From assembly GCA_947457525.1 (NCBI GenBank), contig CANGXE010000039.1:1-9298 (forward strand): a stretch of DNA of 9,298 bases, in the 5' to 3' direction. The notes beneath the pieces are model-generated. The model saw only the letters and a program-made list of their open reading frames with translations, had not been told where the DNA came from and did no database searches. Made by a program: the position numbers and the translations under genes. The DNA is from Bacteroidota bacterium. GTDB lineage: Bacteria > Bacteroidota > Bacteroidia > Chitinophagales > LD1. This document shows, in pieces, positions 7,456 through 9,298 of the stretch (its first letter is position 1; every line of letters starts with the position of its first letter).

Positions 7456-8322
7456 ATGAAAAAGGTAATTATAGCTGCCTTACTATTTTTAGGAATACAT
7501 TCCTGCTCAAAAACAGAAGATGTTTTCATTAAGAACAATCAGCCGCCAACTGACAAGACCATCGATTCGTCTACCATCCTACTTTATATCAACAAGACAT
7601 ATATTAACTTGATGGGGAGAGAGCCGGTGGGTAATGAGCGAGCCCAAGCATTGAGCATTCTTAATCAAAACAATTTTTCTATAGATAACCGTAAGCAGTT
7701 TTTGGATAACTTACTGAATAAGCCGGAGTATAAGCGAAACTTGTTTATTGTGGCAAACGCGGAGTTTTTAAATAGCATAGACTCCAGTGATGTGGCCAAT
7801 CAAATTTACTTATTTCAACTTTTTGTCACACAACCTCAGTATGCTCCTTTTGTAGACATATTAAATATGGAGATTGCCCGAATGACAGCACTCAATAAAA
7901 CCAAACAAGATTTGGTCAGTGGAGCATTGGATTATAAGGGTATGTTGAAGCGCATCACGAATAATTATTTTTATGATCAAATAAATATGGGAACAGAAAA
8001 TTTCGTAGTTTTTTCTTTCATAAATTATTTGTTTCGTTACCCGAGCGATGCCGAATTAGCGCAAGGAAAAATAATGGTAGATGGTAACAATGCCACTTTA
8101 TTTCTGCAGCTGGGTAACTCTAAATCTGATTTTATCAATATATTTTTTGATAGTAATGATTACTTTGAAGGTCAGGTGCGTTATATTTTTAAAAAGTATT
8201 TATTCCGTGAGCCTACATCTGCCGAGATTACTTTTTATGCCAATCCATACAAAGCAACGGGCGATTACACAGCAATGCAGAAAAATATTTTTTCTACGGA
8301 TGAATATGCCGGTATCAAATAA
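7456..8322 (+). CDS. Putative lipoprotein with repeated DUF4214/DUF1549-like helical modules
   Basis: I do not recognise this 288-residue protein as a named gene. It begins with a lipoprotein-type signal (basic KK, hydrophobic 4-14, IHSC with Cys17 as the likely lipid-bearing residue), and SKTED after the cysteine may direct it to the outer membrane or surface. Three stretches share one pattern: 43-97 (YINLMGREPVGNE, ending LLNKPEYKR), about 184-238 (INYLFRYPSDAE, ending FFDSNDYFEG) and about 240-286 (FKKYLFREPTSAE, ending FSTDEYAG). Each has a hydrophobic helix, an arginine or aromatic residue before a Pro-(S/T) turn, a conserved glutamate, a variable helix, and an S/K-x-(D/E)-Y ending. This recalls DUF4214-type repeats and the first part of DUF1549. 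The assignment is by eye and tentative. The next gene follows after 8 bases and carries the same module, so the two probably act together. Confidence 0.8.
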   Translation: MKKVIIAALLFLGIHSCSKTEDVFIKNNQPPTDKTIDSSTILLYINKTYINLMGREPVGNERAQALSILNQNNFSIDNRKQFLDNLLNKPEYKRNLFIVANAEFLNSIDSSDVANQIYLFQLFVTQPQYAPFVDILNMEIARMTALNKTKQDLVSGALDYKGMLKRITNNYFYDQINMGTENFVVFSFINYLFRYPSDAELAQGKIMVDGNNATLFLQLGNSKSDFINIFFDSNDYFEGQVRYIFKKYLFREPTSAEITFYANPYKATGDYTAMQKNIFSTDEYAGIK

Positions 8323-8330
8323 TCTAAGCC

Positions 8331-8819
8331 ATGAAAAATTTAGTAAAAGTTACATTCCTGTTTTTTGTTTTGTTGCAAATGGGTTGTAACAAAGAGACTC
8401 GCTACATCTATGAAGTAGAGCAACAAGAGTTGTATCAAAGCTCTTCAGAAAAGAAAACGCTTAAAACTACCACACAGTTTATTGCCATCGCGTACAACGA
8501 TTTATTTGGCACTAGCATAACGAATAGCGAGTTAAATAAATTTGATATTGCCCTTCAAGCTCTGGGCGATAAGGGGATTATTCAAGATATGGTGATAAAA
8601 TCTTTGATCAACAGGTCTGGTGTTCAGATAGTCAGCGATGCAGCAATGCGTGCAGACGTTCCCACGTTTGTTGATGTCACTTATTTGCGCTTTTTCAATC
8701 GAAAGCCAACAGAATTTGAAGTTTGGAAACTTACGGATTTGATTGAAAAAAACGCAGACATCTCTCCGCGAATGGTGTATTACAGTTTAACGACCAGTGA
8801 TGAATATCGTTATTATTAA
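8331..8819 (+). CDS. Small putative lipoprotein with the same helical module
   Basis: This is a 162-residue unrecognised protein. The N-terminus (MKNLVK, hydrophobic 7-17, then GCNKE with Cys19) looks like a lipoprotein signal, although the -3 position is Gln rather than the usual Leu/Val/Ile, so lipidation is likely but not certain. After a polar linker (20-47) come two modules akin to those of the gene before: 49-98 (FIAIAYNDLFGTSITNSELN, diverged) and 112-162 (TYLRFFNRKPTEFE, ending LTTSDEYRYY). The second matches the third module of the neighbour especially well, in the R-x-PT-x-x-E turn and the S/T-(T/S)-DEY ending. It lies 8 bases after that gene and 30 before an exported DUF1501-like protein. 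No enzymatic motif is visible; a structural or partner-binding role is inferred. The ATG at 8331 fits the signal peptide. Confidence 0.78.
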   Translation: MKNLVKVTFLFFVLLQMGCNKETRYIYEVEQQELYQSSSEKKTLKTTTQFIAIAYNDLFGTSITNSELNKFDIALQALGDKGIIQDMVIKSLINRSGVQIVSDAAMRADVPTFVDVTYLRFFNRKPTEFEVWKLTDLIEKNADISPRMVYYSLTTSDEYRYY

Positions 8820-8821
8820 TT

Positions 8822-8828
8822 AAGGAGG
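8822..8828 (+). promoter_or_regulatory. Shine-Dalgarno-like AAGGAGG before the exported protein gene
   Basis: AAGGAGG lies 3-9 bases after the stop codon of the preceding gene. It is 21 bases before the ATG at 8850, too far for normal use, but 12 bases before an in-frame TTG at 8841. No other gene in the window has so strong a site. It could support reinitiation or a TTG start, or be chance, since Bacteroidota depend little on such sites. Confidence 0.35.
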
Positions 8829-8849
8829 GAAGACCATAAATTGAGCAAT

Positions 8850-9298
8850 ATGAAAAGGAAAGAGTTTATTAGAAATGCTGCTTTAACTGCTGCCGGAAGT
8901 ATAGTAATACCCTACATTCTTCCTAGCGGAAGACTGTTTGCCGCTACAGGTTCTCGAAAAGCCAATCACGTAGTGTTTTGTTTGTTTGCGGGTGGTGTGC
9001 GCAATTTAGAAAGTATGCAAAAAGTAGACGGTAACTTGATGCCAAACACGTTGAATGGCAATGAGTCTATTTCAGGAGATATCATTGGAGGGATGACTGC
9101 ACTACCGACTCCAATGAGTAATCGTTTGCAAAATCTAGGAACATTATTTAAAGAGTTTAGATACACGACTGGTCCAACCGGCCACTTCAATGGTCATACC
9201 ACAGCTATTACCGGAAGATATGCAGATGAAGCGATAAAGTTGAAAGAACCACCTCAATACCCCACTGTTTTTGAGTATTACCGTAAGCATAATTCCAC
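8850..9298 (+). CDS. Exported DUF1501/alkaline-phosphatase-like protein, N-terminal part
   Basis: The gene runs off the window end after 149 complete codons. The N-terminus has a Tat-like signal: MKRKEFIRN with R-K in place of the usual twin arginine, a weakly hydrophobic stretch to about residue 24, and probable cleavage near LFA|AT (about 31). Mature protein starts with NHVVFCLFAGGVRN (38-51), similar to the first strand of DUF1501 proteins (VV-x-F/L-GG). GPTGHFNGHTTAITGRYAD (about 112-130) resembles the metal-site-adjacent stretch of the alkaline phosphatase/sulfatase-like fold, where a substrate or metal-site His precedes a (L/I)TGR turn. The family call rests on these two short patches. 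The ATG at 8850 gives a good signal peptide; TTG at 8841 would add three residues (MSN). It is probably the third gene of an operon with the two lipoproteins, and shares their reading frame with only a TAA at 8817-8819 between. Confidence 0.7.
   Translation, partial: MKRKEFIRNAALTAAGSIVIPYILPSGRLFAATGSRKANHVVFCLFAGGVRNLESMQKVDGNLMPNTLNGNESISGDIIGGMTALPTPMSNRLQNLGTLFKEFRYTTGPTGHFNGHTTAITGRYADEAIKLKEPPQYPTVFEYYRKHNS

Noticed and set aside
8081..8389. Plus-strand open frame of 102 codons overlapping both lipoproteins.
   Set aside because: Different frame from two better supported genes; its composition shows no signal or domain.
8331..9298. The second lipoprotein and the exported protein as one gene split by a nonsense mutation at 8817-8819, since they share a reading frame.
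   Set aside because: The second part begins with its own signal peptide after a non-coding-looking spacer, and the first ends cleanly after a complete module (DEYRYY). Two genes explain this better.
1..9298. CRISPR arrays, tRNA or rRNA genes, insertion sequences, integrases, attachment sites.
   Set aside because: None seen: no regularly spaced repeats, no transposase-like protein, and nearly all bases are in protein genes.

Overview
The window looks like chromosomal DNA of a Bacteroidota species. The best evidence is a secreted hydrolase that carries both a SprB-type repeat and a C-terminal type IX secretion (T9SS) sorting domain, a pairing characteristic of this phylum. A-rich leaders with almost no Shine-Dalgarno sites, AT-rich coding sequence and short lipoprotein signals agree. 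The sequence does not allow a genus to be named. All genes lie on the + strand and the coding density is high; no gap between genes exceeds about 120 bases.

Region 1 (1-5467) is a fatty-acid oxidation block. It opens with the last 54 codons of a thiolase. Next come a T9SS-targeted alpha/beta hydrolase (196-1824) and two tandem, clearly duplicated acyl-CoA dehydrogenases of about 600 residues (1842-3638 and 3665-5467). Gaps are 17-30 bases, so this is probably one transcription unit, closed by a strong hairpin terminator at 5492-5525. The simplest reading is that the exported hydrolase releases acyl chains from an ester outside the cell, the dehydrogenases do the first oxidation step on the acyl-CoAs, and the thiolase does the last.

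Region 2 (5588-7372) is a single gene for a soluble histidine kinase: an N-terminal TPR-like helical array, a coiled coil, then the HisKA and ATPase domains. It has no membrane segment and no response regulator beside it in the window. A Bacteroidota-like promoter can be proposed just upstream.

Region 3 (7456 to the window end) is the least familiar part. Two small putative lipoproteins (288 and 162 residues) are built from diverged copies of one helical module, with a pattern like [F/Y]xRxPTxxE ... S-DEY that recalls the DUF4214 and DUF1549 families. They are followed by the start of an exported protein that resembles the DUF1501/alkaline-phosphatase-like group. The three genes are 8 and 30 bases apart and look like an operon. 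This may be a reduced relative of the DUF1549/DUF1553 (or DUF1800) plus DUF1501 pairs found in other bacteria; its function is unknown, and it is the best candidate here for an undescribed system.
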